Shown here: positions 18,306-27,266 of the stretch, one piece after another
How the letters are laid out: every line of letters starts with the position of its first letter
Numbering within the stretch: position 1 is the stretch's first letter
Assembly (NCBI GenBank): GCA_004352715.1
Contig: SCFE01000089.1
Location: 1,658,124-1,687,811 of the forward strand
Length of the DNA: 29,688 bases
Direction: 5' to 3'
Origin: Hofstenia miamia
Lineage: Eukaryota > Xenacoelomorpha > Acoela
The notes under the pieces: model-generated
What the model was told of the DNA's origin: nothing
What the model saw: the letters and a program-made list of their open reading frames with translations, nothing else
Database searches by the model: none
Made by a program: the position numbers and the translations under genes

Positions 18306-18732
18306 TGCTGAATATAATGAAGTTGTTCTAAAATATAATGAAAACAATGACAAATATGATAAATTAGAAAATGAGAGAAAAGAATTAGATAAATATAGAA
18401 ATTTAAAAAAANATCAAAATGGTATGCCTTATGGAAAACCAATTGTTTCTGAACCAATTGATCAATCCTTCATAGATCTTTTAACAAAGAGATATAATAA
18501 AAAACAAGATAAATACACTGAAAAGTCTAAGAGAGTATTTAGGAATCTGGTAAAACTTTCTGGAGTTACAGGTAATTGCCGCAAAAATCAAAAAGTTAAA
18601 AAGATAATTAAGGGTCAAAGTGCTTTCTACTACAATGATCCTTCACAATTAATGGATCACTTAGAATTACTTACTTTTTCTAAGAATGCTGGAAATGATA
18701 ATGCTCAAATTTATAATGAAATAATTCTGTAG
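18306..18732 (+). pseudogene. Conserved Polinton-associated protein, C-terminal region, cut by an LTR
   Basis: The frame is open from the gap edge. It first reads a Lys/Glu/Asn/Tyr-rich coiled coil (KYDKLENERKELDKYRNL), then a basic linker, and ends with AFYYNDPSQLMDHLELL and SKNAGNDNAQIYNEII. The YYNDPxxLxxxLxLLxxSKxAGN type of ending is, as I recall it, a recurrent C-terminal block of Polinton-encoded proteins of unknown role, in which about ten further residues usually follow NEI. Here the frame ends because the LTR terminus TGTAG at 18728 supplies the TAG stop. It is co-directional with ATPase copy 2. An internal Met at 18424 is not likely to be the true start. Undetermined base at 18412. 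Confidence 0.65.
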
Positions 18733-19098
18733 CAACCACTACCAAGCATTGATGTAGGTTGAATGATTCTTTTAAAACTATTGTCTCATGCCAATTGCGG
18801 GTAGGGATGTACTCCTGTTAGCTATTGAATATCTATTTCTGTTAATCTTTCTTTAACTGAAATAACTGATTACTATTTAGGTACTCCGCCATCATAGCTC
18901 TTCTCCATGGATGGTGTATCTGTGGCCTCTGGCTGACTCTGATCTCTGCATCACTTCAATTGTGTTCCCTATCCTAACTCAGTGCAGTTCTCAATGCAAT
19001 TTGTAACTGACTTAAACTCAATTTGTACTGTGTATTTATTTCACTTCACAACTTTGCAATGTCACTAGCTGCTTAGTAATTATTACTTTAGCCATTAC
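18728..19098 (-). mobile_element. 3' LTR of the long minus-strand element, terminal part
   Basis: On the minus strand the LTR ends ...GGTAGTGGTTGCTACA at 18728. It is alignable with 29338-29688, the corresponding part of the element's 5' LTR: roughly 14 mismatches over the first 235 bases, then a stretch of about 60 bases present at 29338+ but missing here. It is separated from the rest of the LTR (19979-20608) by a nested plus-strand LTR starting at 19099 and a gap. Confidence 0.8.
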
Positions 19099-19311
19099 TG
19101 TAGCTTCATCCAAAAGCAACTAAGCTGCAAGTGAAGAACAACATCGAATGATTAATATTAATTAGAATTAATTGTAAAATTTAGTTAATGATCTTTAGTT
19201 ATTTTTGTAAGATGCAACTAAGCTTTAATATTGTTCAAATTAAGAAAACTTGTTAGCTGATCAAGAAACATTTGCAAATTAAATTGAGTGAAAATAACGC
19301 TTATGTAGGAA
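19099..19311 (+). mobile_element. Nested LTR start inside the 3' LTR
   Basis: TGTAGCTTCATCC at 19099 opens a U3 region that matches the minus-strand LTR at 8390-8620 closely (for example GTTAGCTGATCAAGAAA) but lies on the opposite strand from the LTR surrounding it. It continues into the gap at 19312. The inserted element's other end is not visible. Confidence 0.75.
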
Positions 19312-19978
19312 NNNNNNNNNNNNNNNNNNNNNNNNNNNNNNNNNNNNNNNNNNNNNNNNNNNNNNNNNNNNNNNNNNNNNNNNNNNNNNNNNNNNNNNNN
19401 NNNNNNNNNNNNNNNNNNNNNNNNNNNNNNNNNNNNNNNNNNNNNNNNNNNNNNNNNNNNNNNNNNNNNNNNNNNNNNNNNNNNNNNNNNNNNNNNNNNN
19501 NNNNNNNNNNNNNNNNNNNNNNNNNNNNNNNNNNNNNNNNNNNNNNNNNNNNNNNNNNNNNNNNNNNNNNNNNNNNNNNNNNNNNNNNNNNNNNNNNNNN
19601 NNNNNNNNNNNNNNNNNNNNNNNNNNNNNNNNNNNNNNNNNNNNNNNNNNNNNNNNNNNNNNNNNNNNNNNNNNNNNNNNNNNNNNNNNNNNNNNNNNNN
19701 NNNNNNNNNNNNNNNNNNNNNNNNNNNNNNNNNNNNNNNNNNNNNNNNNNNNNNNNNNNNNNNNNNNNNNNNNNNNNNNNNNNNNNNNNNNNNNNNNNNN
19801 NNNNNNNNNNNNNNNNNNNNNNNNNNNNNNNNNNNNNNNNNNNNNNNNNNNNNNNNNNNNNNNNNNNNNNNNNNNNNNNNNNNNNNNNNNNNNNNNNNNN
19901 NNNNNNNNNNNNNNNNNNNNNNNNNNNNNNNNNNNNNNNNNNNNNNNNNNNNNNNNNNNNNNNNNNNNNNNNNNNNNN
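19312..19978. other. Assembly gap within nested LTRs
   Basis: 667 Ns between the start of the nested plus-strand LTR and the U5 part of the minus-strand LTR. The size is likely an estimate. Confidence 0.95.
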
Positions 19979-20608
19979 TAATAACTTGCAGCTTCCTACC
20001 TTACATTTAAATAACATAATACATGCTCAGTCAATTTATTGGTCTATTATAGGTCACCTAAGTCTATTAGATAAAATATGTATAAACTATGTTAGGCTAT
20101 CCAGCCCTTTCTTACCAATGTTGATTATTGCTTACATGTAAATGATCAAATCAATAGCCAGCTAAATGGAGAAAAACTCCTATTCCCTTGAGTCACTCCT
20201 GATGTGTTCCCAAACCACTACTACTGCACTAGCTTGACACTGTGTATAAATAATCAAACCAATATAAAATCTAAGAATAAGATTTTCAAAGAATTTAGTT
20301 CAACAGTTTCCAAATTAATTTCAGCTCTATTTATAGTTAACTTGAAAAATTACCTGTTGTTTGAAATTCAAATTTAATTTGTCTGCCAAAATTGCTGAAA
20401 ATAATGGAAGTGAATTTGCCCCCTTTGTTTTGTCAAATTTGATGACAAGTACTAATTTGATATATTATTACTTGGTTGCATTTTACAAAGATAATTCTGA
20501 TAATTGAAATTAAATTGTTTTTCTAAATAATCATAATTTGATTTTAATTTCAACTAATCATTTGTTCTTCTTTCTTCATTAGAAGCATTTTCTTTGGATT
20601 ATGCTACA
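19979..20608 (-). mobile_element. 3' LTR of the long minus-strand element, U3-R part
   Basis: It begins TGTAGCATAATCC at 20608. TATA box CTATAAATAG lies at 20336-20327, preceded by AACAGGTAATTTTTC, and CCAATAAATTGAC lies near 20040. The block GGTAGGAAGCTGC corresponds to GTTAGGAAGCTGC of the LTR at 4910. A segment with AAAGGGGGCAAATTCACTTCCATTATTTT is the U3 block shared with the plus copies at 1512 and 2400. The first bases overlap the stop codon of the third ORF. Confidence 0.85.
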
Positions 20609-22891
20609 CACCCTCATCAGCTTGCATTATTTTCAGCACTGTGTGTTCTCCGTGCTCTAACTCATCTGCTCTTTTAATTAACATTTCTGCTTGGGGATCA
20701 CTCCAGCTTGTCATTGCAAATTCTGGTTGTTTAGTCATTTCTAGTACTGCCTCTCTCTCTGTTGTTTCTTTGATATTTTCTGATATCAGTGTTATTTCTC
20801 TTAGTTCATTCATTTTTTCTGAAAAGATTTCATAGAATTTTTTGTATAGGTGGATTCCTTTTATTGCAATCATTAATGTAATCTGTGCATCTGCTCTACT
20901 CATGTGCGCCATTTCTTCTCTTACTGTTTTGTTTGGGTAAAAGAACGTAAACACTTTCCTCAGGCTCCTTTTGTTTGCCCATCTTTGTAAAAGAAGCTTA
21001 TGTTTTCTCTCACTTCTTCTTCAGTTATCATTGTTGGATCATTTTTATTCAGTCTCATCATTGTTACTATTTCCACCCTTTTTGTGACATCATAAAAGCG
21101 GTATTCTTTGTCCCAAAGATCCAAACACACCATGTCCTTTACTCCCGAAAATAGCATGATTGCCTTAGTTGTGCATTTGTTGATTTCCTCTCTCAGTTCC
21201 TTTAGCTGTTCATGAATTGGTTTTCCTTGCATGTATAGTTGGTAAGGAGTTATCACTCCTTCAACATATACTCTTTCCTTATTTTNACATGCATCGAGGG
21301 CTCGCTTTTTCGTACCTTTTCATATCTATTTCTAGTGTTTGCTGAATTTCTTTGTTCTCTATCATAGTTACAATTTCTTTTGTGTCTATGATTTTCTGCT
21401 TGATAATCTTCCTCATTGTTGTCCAAGGTTCTGTCTCGACCTGTCTTAATTGTGTCTTGGATGTGGTGCCCCACATATATTTCCTCATGGGTTCATCAAA
21501 TAATGATATTTCTTCAGAGCAATCCCTGTTCTATTGGCTATGTCTACTGTTGACATTCTGCCAAACAGGCTTTTGTTAACAATTAATCTACTGAAAAACT
21601 TTTGGTTTTTTGATTTTGTCTGGAGATGTTATCTTCTCCACATGCCCTTTTAATAACCAGTTCTTTGTCTGTGTGTTCACTGAGGGCAAAGCTATCTCAT
21701 ATGTTTTTGCTTTTGCTAATTTGTGACGCCCTGCTCTGGAAATTGGCAGCCTCAGTTCTTGTTCTTGTGTTGTAAAGATGAATAAAATCCATGCTGAGGT
21801 TCTAAACCTTATTTCTGGGGCATTCTTTTGTTTGAATATTATGTTTTTAAAGTTTTTATTGTTGAATTTAATTCATATGCTCTGTTAATCTCCAACAGTG
21901 CCAATTCAATGGTTTTATGATATTTCTTTGATGGGGCCTCAATGTGTATCTCTGGCCACTTTTCTTCTGTATTCTTCTGTAACTTCATTTTGTTTTATAT
22001 TTCTTGTATTCTTTTTATGTGTTCTTGCCTTTGTGTGAGGCTACATTTAATGAATAATGTGTTTGTCTTTTCCACGCCCTCTGTGTGTGTTGTCATTTCT
22101 ATCATCTTCACCTGTTTAAATAAATTGATGGCAATGCATGGATCCACCATTAATCTGCAATAGGCTACACTGTAGTCGATCTGTAGGTCTAACTGAATTA
22201 ATTCCGCGATTTTCGCTTCTGTTGTTATCTTCTCCCACAAGAACACGTTCTCTACTTGTATTTCTAACTCTTTTAGGAACAGTGGTAATTCTTTGACCAT
22301 TCTTCCAATGATGACCACTCATATGCCCTGTACTCTTGCCATTCTCAGAGTTTGGTCTAGTTGCTTTTCCAGATTTTTGTTATATTCTTTTTCCTTTAGG
22401 ATGTGAATGATCGTGAGGTTATCTTTGTCAATGCTAATTTCTGGTATCTTTGCAATCTGGTCTATATATGCCAGGATCACCTGAGCTGTTTAAAATGTGA
22501 AATTGTCATCAAAAGTGATGTGAACAATGCTGCGCATGTATGGGCATTCCATCATTTCATCTAGATCTCTCTGATAACTTATAATTGTATTGACCATTGG
22601 TCTTTTCTGCGCCTCTAATACTATTGGTAGATTACTGCCCTCTGTTTTTGCTATTTTTCATATATGACTCTTGGTCTCCAGTGATAGTTTTTGATATGCA
22701 TTAGCTCTCATTTTTGTTGTTCCCATGAAATATGGGTGCAGGGTTTTGCCTTCTATTTTCAACATCCTTTTTTCTCTGTCTTTTGAATGCACTGTTCTCT
22801 CAGATGTGCTATCAGTGGGGGTATGCAGCTGTGTAATCCATAATGGTTGACTGGTGCTCGGCTCACCATCCAGTGAGTCCATGCTGATCAT
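20604..22891 (-). pseudogene. Third ORF of the LTR retroelement, unknown function, copy 2
   Basis: This long ORF lies downstream of integrase and reaches the 3' LTR. If read through its breaks from the Met at 22891 it spans about 760 codons. Conserved blocks with copy 1: KNAPEI/AWIL.IFTT (frameshifted here), MSTVDIANRTGIA, DEPMRKYMWG, QGKPI..QL, TKAIMLFS, YDVTKRVEIV, NKNDP, ENISFFYKD. Unique to this copy: the N-terminal half (Ser/Thr-rich start, then PEISIDKDNLTIIHILKEKEYNK and VAYCRLMVDPCIAINLF) and the C-terminus ending LKIMQADEGV with TAG inside the LTR. Highly charged, no signal peptide, no membrane span, no motif I recognise. It occupies the env position but does not look like an envelope glycoprotein. 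Several frameshifts (near 22650, 22320, 21995, 21850, 21480, 20955) and an N at 21286. Confidence 0.65.
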
Positions 22892-23741
22892 CTCAACTGA
22901 GTTGCCCTCTAATCAGCTCACAGTTGGCACTTTCAGCAATTGACCAGCTGTGGGTTCCGTCNNNNNNNNNNNNNNNNNNNNNNNNNNNNNNNNNNNNNNN
23001 NNNNNNNNNNNNNNNNNNNNNNNNNNNNNNNNNNNNNNNNNNNNNNNNNNNNNNNNNNNNNNNNNNNNNNNNNNNNNNNNNNNNNNNNNNNNNNNNNNNN
23101 NNNNNNNNNTGCAGATCTCTGGGATGTTCACTGGTTCTCTGCTTGCCCTCAAATTGGCGGTGCAGATATCCAGTGGGAGAGGCATTGTGTCTTTTTGTCT
23201 CCCTGCCCTTGAGTTGGCCTTGGGGAGTTCTAGGACGCCTTCTCACTCTACGCCTCGGATTAGTCGTGGGTTGGTTCTTGTCCCTTCTGTCTTCTGTTTG
23301 ACGTCTGCTTTGAGACTGTCTTTGTATTCTTCTCCACATGTTCAATGTTGTCATCTCCTTGGGTCTTCGGGTTCAGTGCACTCTCTTCCTCAATTGCTGT
23401 TGCATCTTTTTCAATTTTCCTAAATTCAGACAATAAGTTTACATCCCATATTTCAGGGTCAAATATATATTTATCTCTTGCTGCATGTCTTGGCAGCACT
23501 CTTCTCTATATGTACTCATTGCCAATATTTGCTTCAAACTCTTTGTCTAAGCCTTTCTCTGGCAGACTATCTAAGTCATTCATATCATATATAACCTCAT
23601 TATTATTAATAAGATTTATTTTAAACTCGGCATTTTCATTTAATGTCGATTCTTTGATATCTGCCATTGCCCATTTCAAGTTTTGAAAGTGCAATAGCCT
23701 GTAGGTATTTAATATATATTTGTTATTTGGTAATACTTGCG
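22892..23741 (-). pseudogene. pol C-terminal tail and spacer before the third ORF
   Basis: It continues from integrase with PYKITQVLPNNKYIL (GPY/F-like) around 23750-23700, then an acidic segment (DMNDLDSLPEKGLDKEFE), a block EIWDVNLLSEFRKIEKDATA and a basic Arg/Gln-rich stretch (23354-23230), followed by repeat-like motifs (TPQGQLKGRETK, LHRQFEGKQRT). Frames change at 23500 and 23350. Gap of 148 Ns at 22962-23109. The tail is probably the disordered end of Pol or the beginning of the third ORF; the boundary is unclear. Confidence 0.5.
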
Positions 23742-24745
23742 TTATTTTATATGGACCTGACCATACTGTTTTAACCTTTGGACCTGGTTTGTATTGGTTA
23801 ATTTCATGGGTGTGAATGCGTAAACTGTGTCACCTAGTTTGTGTGTGTGACTGTAAATTTTTTTGTTGTAGTTACACTGTTGTCTCATGGCCGATTTCTT
23901 CGTGTTATGACACATCATCTCGTGTATCACCATTATCCAATTCCTCAGTTGGTCCACATACTGGTTGTCTAACTTTCCACTATAGGTGAAGTACTGCATT
24001 GATAATGGCGTCGCCACCTCCCTTCTGAACATGGCTTTGAACAGTGTTATCCCAGTTGTTGAATGTATGGGCGCATTATAGAAATACTCAATCATTTCAA
24101 TTACCTCCCTCCATTTGCGCCCTCCTACTCTTGAGGTTGTGACTCTAATCAATTTTATCAACATTCTGTTCAGTCTCTCTACCACCCCATTCACTTGTGG
24201 GTGATATGCTGTTGTTCTTTTGCTTATGGCTTCCAGTAGGCGTGCCATTTCCTGGAACAGGTTGCTCTCAAATTGTAGACCCTTATTCGTGATTATCATC
24301 TCCATTGGCCCGAACTTCAGGATCCATTCTTTCATTACTATGTTGGCAGTTGTTTCAGCCATTGTGTTCATCATCAGGACTAGTTTCGCAAATTTGGTGA
24401 AATTGTCCACCATCACTAAGAGGTACTGGTACCCCTCCTCATCTTTTGACAACATTTCTAAATCTAAATGTATGATCTCATTTGGTTTTGTCACTATGAT
24501 TTTTTCTAGCAGTGCCTTCTGAGTCGGAAATTGTTTTTTGTTGTGGAGGAGCATTCTGTAAATTTGTTGTTGATTTGTTCCATGACTTTCCATATTGCTG
24601 TTGTGAAAAATCTTGCGTTAAACATGCTCTGCATCTGTGTAATGCGTGAATTTTTCCTTACCAGTTTGCATTTGAAGTATTCTGGTATTGCAATTCTATT
24701 GGTTTGTCCTTCCACATATAGGGTCCATTCTTGTTCCTTTTCCAT
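23695..24745 (-). pseudogene. Ty3/gypsy integrase, decayed
   Basis: Integrase inserts the element's cDNA. The DDE core lies in the frame from 24593: HLDLEML (Asp at 24464), ITNKGLQFES (second catalytic position Asn instead of Asp, at 24287), HPQVNGVVERLNR (Glu at 24179), with 35 residues between the second and third positions as in DD35E enzymes. The C-terminal region has LGDTVYAFTP and, after a frameshift at about 23742, WSGPYKITQVLP, the GPY/F-type motif. The N-terminal HHCC zinc region (24506-24745) lies in another frame and shows neither the paired His nor a clean CxxC. Order RT-RNase H-INT supports Ty3/gypsy. The Asp-to-Asn change should inactivate it. Confidence 0.88.
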
Positions 24746-25041
24746 CTATACCTCTCGTAATAACTCACAGTTAACTTCGATAGTTTCACACTTGGTTCTT
24801 GTAATTTTCTTATGATTTTGCTTAATATGACGTCGTCCTTCTGTTTTTCTACAATTTCAAGCTCTGATATTTCTTCTTTTATTGCAATTGGTAGCACTGC
24901 TTGTCCCTTCTTATCAACATTCATCTCCAGAAGTCCATTGTACTCTGTGTGTGGCAGAAATGGGAATTGCTTTTTCTCTCCGTCTTCCTTGGATGTGTCT
25001 CTCTGATACTCAGGGAGCGTGGTCCAAAAGTCGGTGTTCAT
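24658..25041 (-). pseudogene. pol linker between RNase H and integrase
   Basis: This is an open frame of 127 codons between RNase H and the integrase zinc region. It starts near MNTDFWTTLPEYQRD, the end of RNase H (corresponding to the usual HMNADALSR), then a Glu/Lys-rich spacer (IKEEISELEIVEKQKDD) and SYYERYRWKRNKNGPYMW, typical of the run-in to the integrase N-terminal domain. It is in the pol order expected and has no catalytic function of its own. Confidence 0.7.
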
Positions 25042-25059
25042 GTGCAGTGTCCCTATTCA

Positions 25060-25563
25060 GTGTTCAATTGTGAAGGTTAATTTGTTTAGGTATTCAATCC
25101 ATCTCGAGACTATTCCTGATTTATCACCTGAAAACTTCTTGAGCCATGCTAATCTGCTGTTATCAGTGTGAACTCTAAATTGCTATCCCATTAGAAAGTG
25201 TCTAAACTTTTTTATGCTCTTGATCAGCACCAGCATCTCCAACTTTGTTGACACATAGTTCTCTTTGCTTGGCTTCAATTTGCGACTAAAGAATTGTATG
25301 GGTACTTCCTCGCCATCTTTTATTTGTCCCAGCATTGCTCCAATCACTACCTTGCTAGCATCACATTCCAGTATAAATGTTTCATTGTAATTAGGCATAT
25401 TTAGTGATGGCAATTTTGCTAGTTCCTCTTTTATCTTGTCTAGCTCCTCCTGCTCCTGCCATGTCCATATAAATGGTACTGACTTTCTCATCAGCAGTGT
25501 CATCTTGGCAGTCTTCCCTGCGATGTTGGGGATAAATGTGCCATAATAGTTGAAGAAGCCCAT
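25060..25563 (-). pseudogene. Ty3/gypsy RNase H
   Basis: This ribonuclease H domain degrades the RNA of the RNA/DNA hybrid. The connection region FFNYYGTFIPNIAG is followed by LECDASKVVIGAMLGQ (catalytic Asp68 of the frame starting at 25563), FFSRKLKPSKENY and STKLEMLVLI (Glu109). A stop at 25183 interrupts before VHTDNSRLAWL, which carries the third acidic residue. SRWIEYLNKLTFTIEH and another stop follow near 25065. Apart from two stops the domain is well preserved. Confidence 0.85.
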
Positions 25564-26400
25564 TATCTTCTGGATGTCCTTCTTGTTGTTCAGTTTCTCC
25601 TGATCATATCTCTTGCGTTATCCTTCATGCATATTCACCCTTTTTCAATGACTCGTCCTAAGAATATGATTTTTTCATTTAAAATGTTGCACATGTTTCT
25701 GTTGATTCTCAGGCCAGCTTTTTGGAGGATTGATAATGTTCATTCCAATTTCTGCAGGTGGTCCTTGATTGTGTCACTCATCACAATGATGTCGTCAATG
25801 TATGCATTTACTCTGTCCTCCATCTTATTTTTCTTGTTTTTCAACACTTTCGTTCTGTATCTTTCAAATGTTGTGGGCGCATTACAGAGACCAAACGCCA
25901 TGTATATCCATTTGTATAGGCCATAGGGAGTTATGAACGCCGTTTTTTCTATGTCTTCCTCTTCCATTCTCACCTGCCAATATGCTTTGCATAAGTCTAT
26001 TGAAGTGAAGTACTTATGTTTGCTTGCTTCATACAGCATATCTTCTATCCTTGGCAGCGGATATGAATCTTTTTTTGTTACTTCATTAGCCTGTGTTTGT
26101 CTCCCTGTTTCACAAATACTGTAGGTGCAGCCCATGGACTTTGCTGGGTCGTATTATCTTGTTATTGATCAATTCATTGAGTATTCTGTTGTATTCATCC
26201 TTCATCTGCTCGGGCACTCACAGTTTTATTGGTTTGTTTGTTGTTGTAATGATCTTGTGTGTTTCGCCAATTGCTTGCCCCACACTTATTTCTCCGTAAT
26301 TGAATATTCATTTGTGTTTGTCTAGCACCTCTCGAAGTTGTTGTAATTGTGCTGCACTCAGATGTTGGTATTCCTCTTCAGCCAGTTCGGGTATTTTATA
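25564..26400 (-). pseudogene. Ty3/gypsy reverse transcriptase, decayed
   Basis: The run-in EQMKDEYNRILNELINNKII precedes a deletion of about 22 bases that removes the LCIDFHKLN motif intact in the plus copy (4430-4460). Motif A is FTSIDLCKAYWQ, then AFGLCNAPTTFERY and catalytic AYIDDIIV (YIDD codons at 25802-25791). The frame ends at 25740 and the thumb follows in altered frames (KAGLRINRNMC, EKIIFLGRVI). Stops also occur near 26310 and 26240. CNAPTTFERY and YIDD define it as Ty3/gypsy type. Confidence 0.88.
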
Positions 26401-26409
26401 CTGATCTTC

Positions 26410-26929
26410 TTCAGCTTTTGTCCCTCTGCCCTCAAGTTGGTCGTGGGGAGTACTCACTACATCAATGGTTTTCATCCGCTTGCCCTTGAGTCAGCAGTGT
26501 GGAGTACCTCCTGTTTTTATTTGTAAGGCCTCAAGTCAACCATACAAACTACTCTGCTCATCGATGTCTTCCATTGCTCTCCAAATTGCTTTGATACTAG
26601 ATCTGACATACTGTCTGAATATCTCTACATTTGTTGTTTTCATGTTGATGTTCTGATTTGTTGCGTTCAGTATCAGGACTTTTTCTCTGCCATTTTTTAT
26701 CACACATATGCTTGATTGCATTGACACTCTCTTTGAGTTAATCCCTTTGTTATTGTAAATCATTATATCTGTTGTTATCATATCTTCTGTTTTCACTCCA
26801 TGCATGCTCCACTGATATGGTTGCAGTTTGATGTCTTCCTCCAATTTGAAAACTATCATTGATGGCTTTTCTTCTTGTTCTTTGATTTCAATTTCCTCTT
26901 CAATTACTTTGATCATTTTGTCAGTGTAG
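26410..26929 (-). pseudogene. pol linker between protease and RT with repeat motifs
   Basis: Frame from 26916 reads a Glu/Lys-rich start and then QPYQWSMHGVKTEDMI, IMIYNNKGINS and IRRYV-like segments, ending at 26536. The following sequence (26420-26553) contains three approximate 50-bp units whose translation includes STPHDQLEGRGTK. This segment is a species-specific Pol spacer; I recognise no domain. Confidence 0.55.
26421..26553. repeat. Approximate 50-bp tandem units, TGCCCTYRAGTYGG type
   Basis: Similar units start near 26421, 26478 and 26526 on the plus strand, each with a (T/A)G(C)CCTCAAGT or CCCTTGAGT core followed by GGAGTACT-like sequence. Two more occur at 23140-23169 and 23197-23231. 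In the minus-strand reading they encode TPxxQLxGRxTK-like peptides. Confidence 0.5.
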
Positions 26930-27266
26930 TTTATTACACAGCAGTTTTTTGTCAGGAAATCGTCACCTAGTATTACCTCATAGGCAGTAAATTGTTGTGG
27001 GTATCTATTACCACAAGTGTTTGCTCAAAGGTTGTGTTTGCTATTCTAATCTGTACTGCCTCAATTTTGCCTTTAGTATCTATGTACTCTCCAGATGCAT
27101 TAATTAATCTTTTGTTTGAACACTGTAAGTCATCTTGTTTAAATCCCAGTTTCTTCATGCACTCATCTGTTATTATTGATGTTGCTGCTCCTGTATCAAT
27201 CATTGTTAAAATCCCATTTATCGTTATCATTATCGTATTAATGTTCTCCAAATTCGTCATAATCAT
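26930..27266 (-). pseudogene. Retroelement aspartic protease
   Basis: This retropepsin-like domain would process Gag-Pol. The active-site motif IDTGAATSII has Asp24 at 27197; a hydrophobic strand LVVIDTHN follows. The family's C-terminal ILGDDFL motif lies in another frame near 26950, after a frameshift at about 26985, so the domain is broken just before its end. It is positioned between zinc knuckle and RT. Confidence 0.82.

Noticed and set aside
17262-18457. Long open frames across the large gap
   Set aside because: They consist almost entirely of Ns; only the ends have sequence, which belongs to the ATPase and the conserved ORF.
20604-22891. Third ORF as an envelope gene
   Set aside because: No signal peptide, fusion peptide, furin-like site or transmembrane segment seen; strongly hydrophilic throughout. 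Left as unknown function.
22892-23354. Arg-rich ORF next to the gap as a nucleocapsid-like gene
   Set aside because: It overlaps the pol tail in another frame, is half Ns, and has no zinc motif; kept only as part of the pol tail description.
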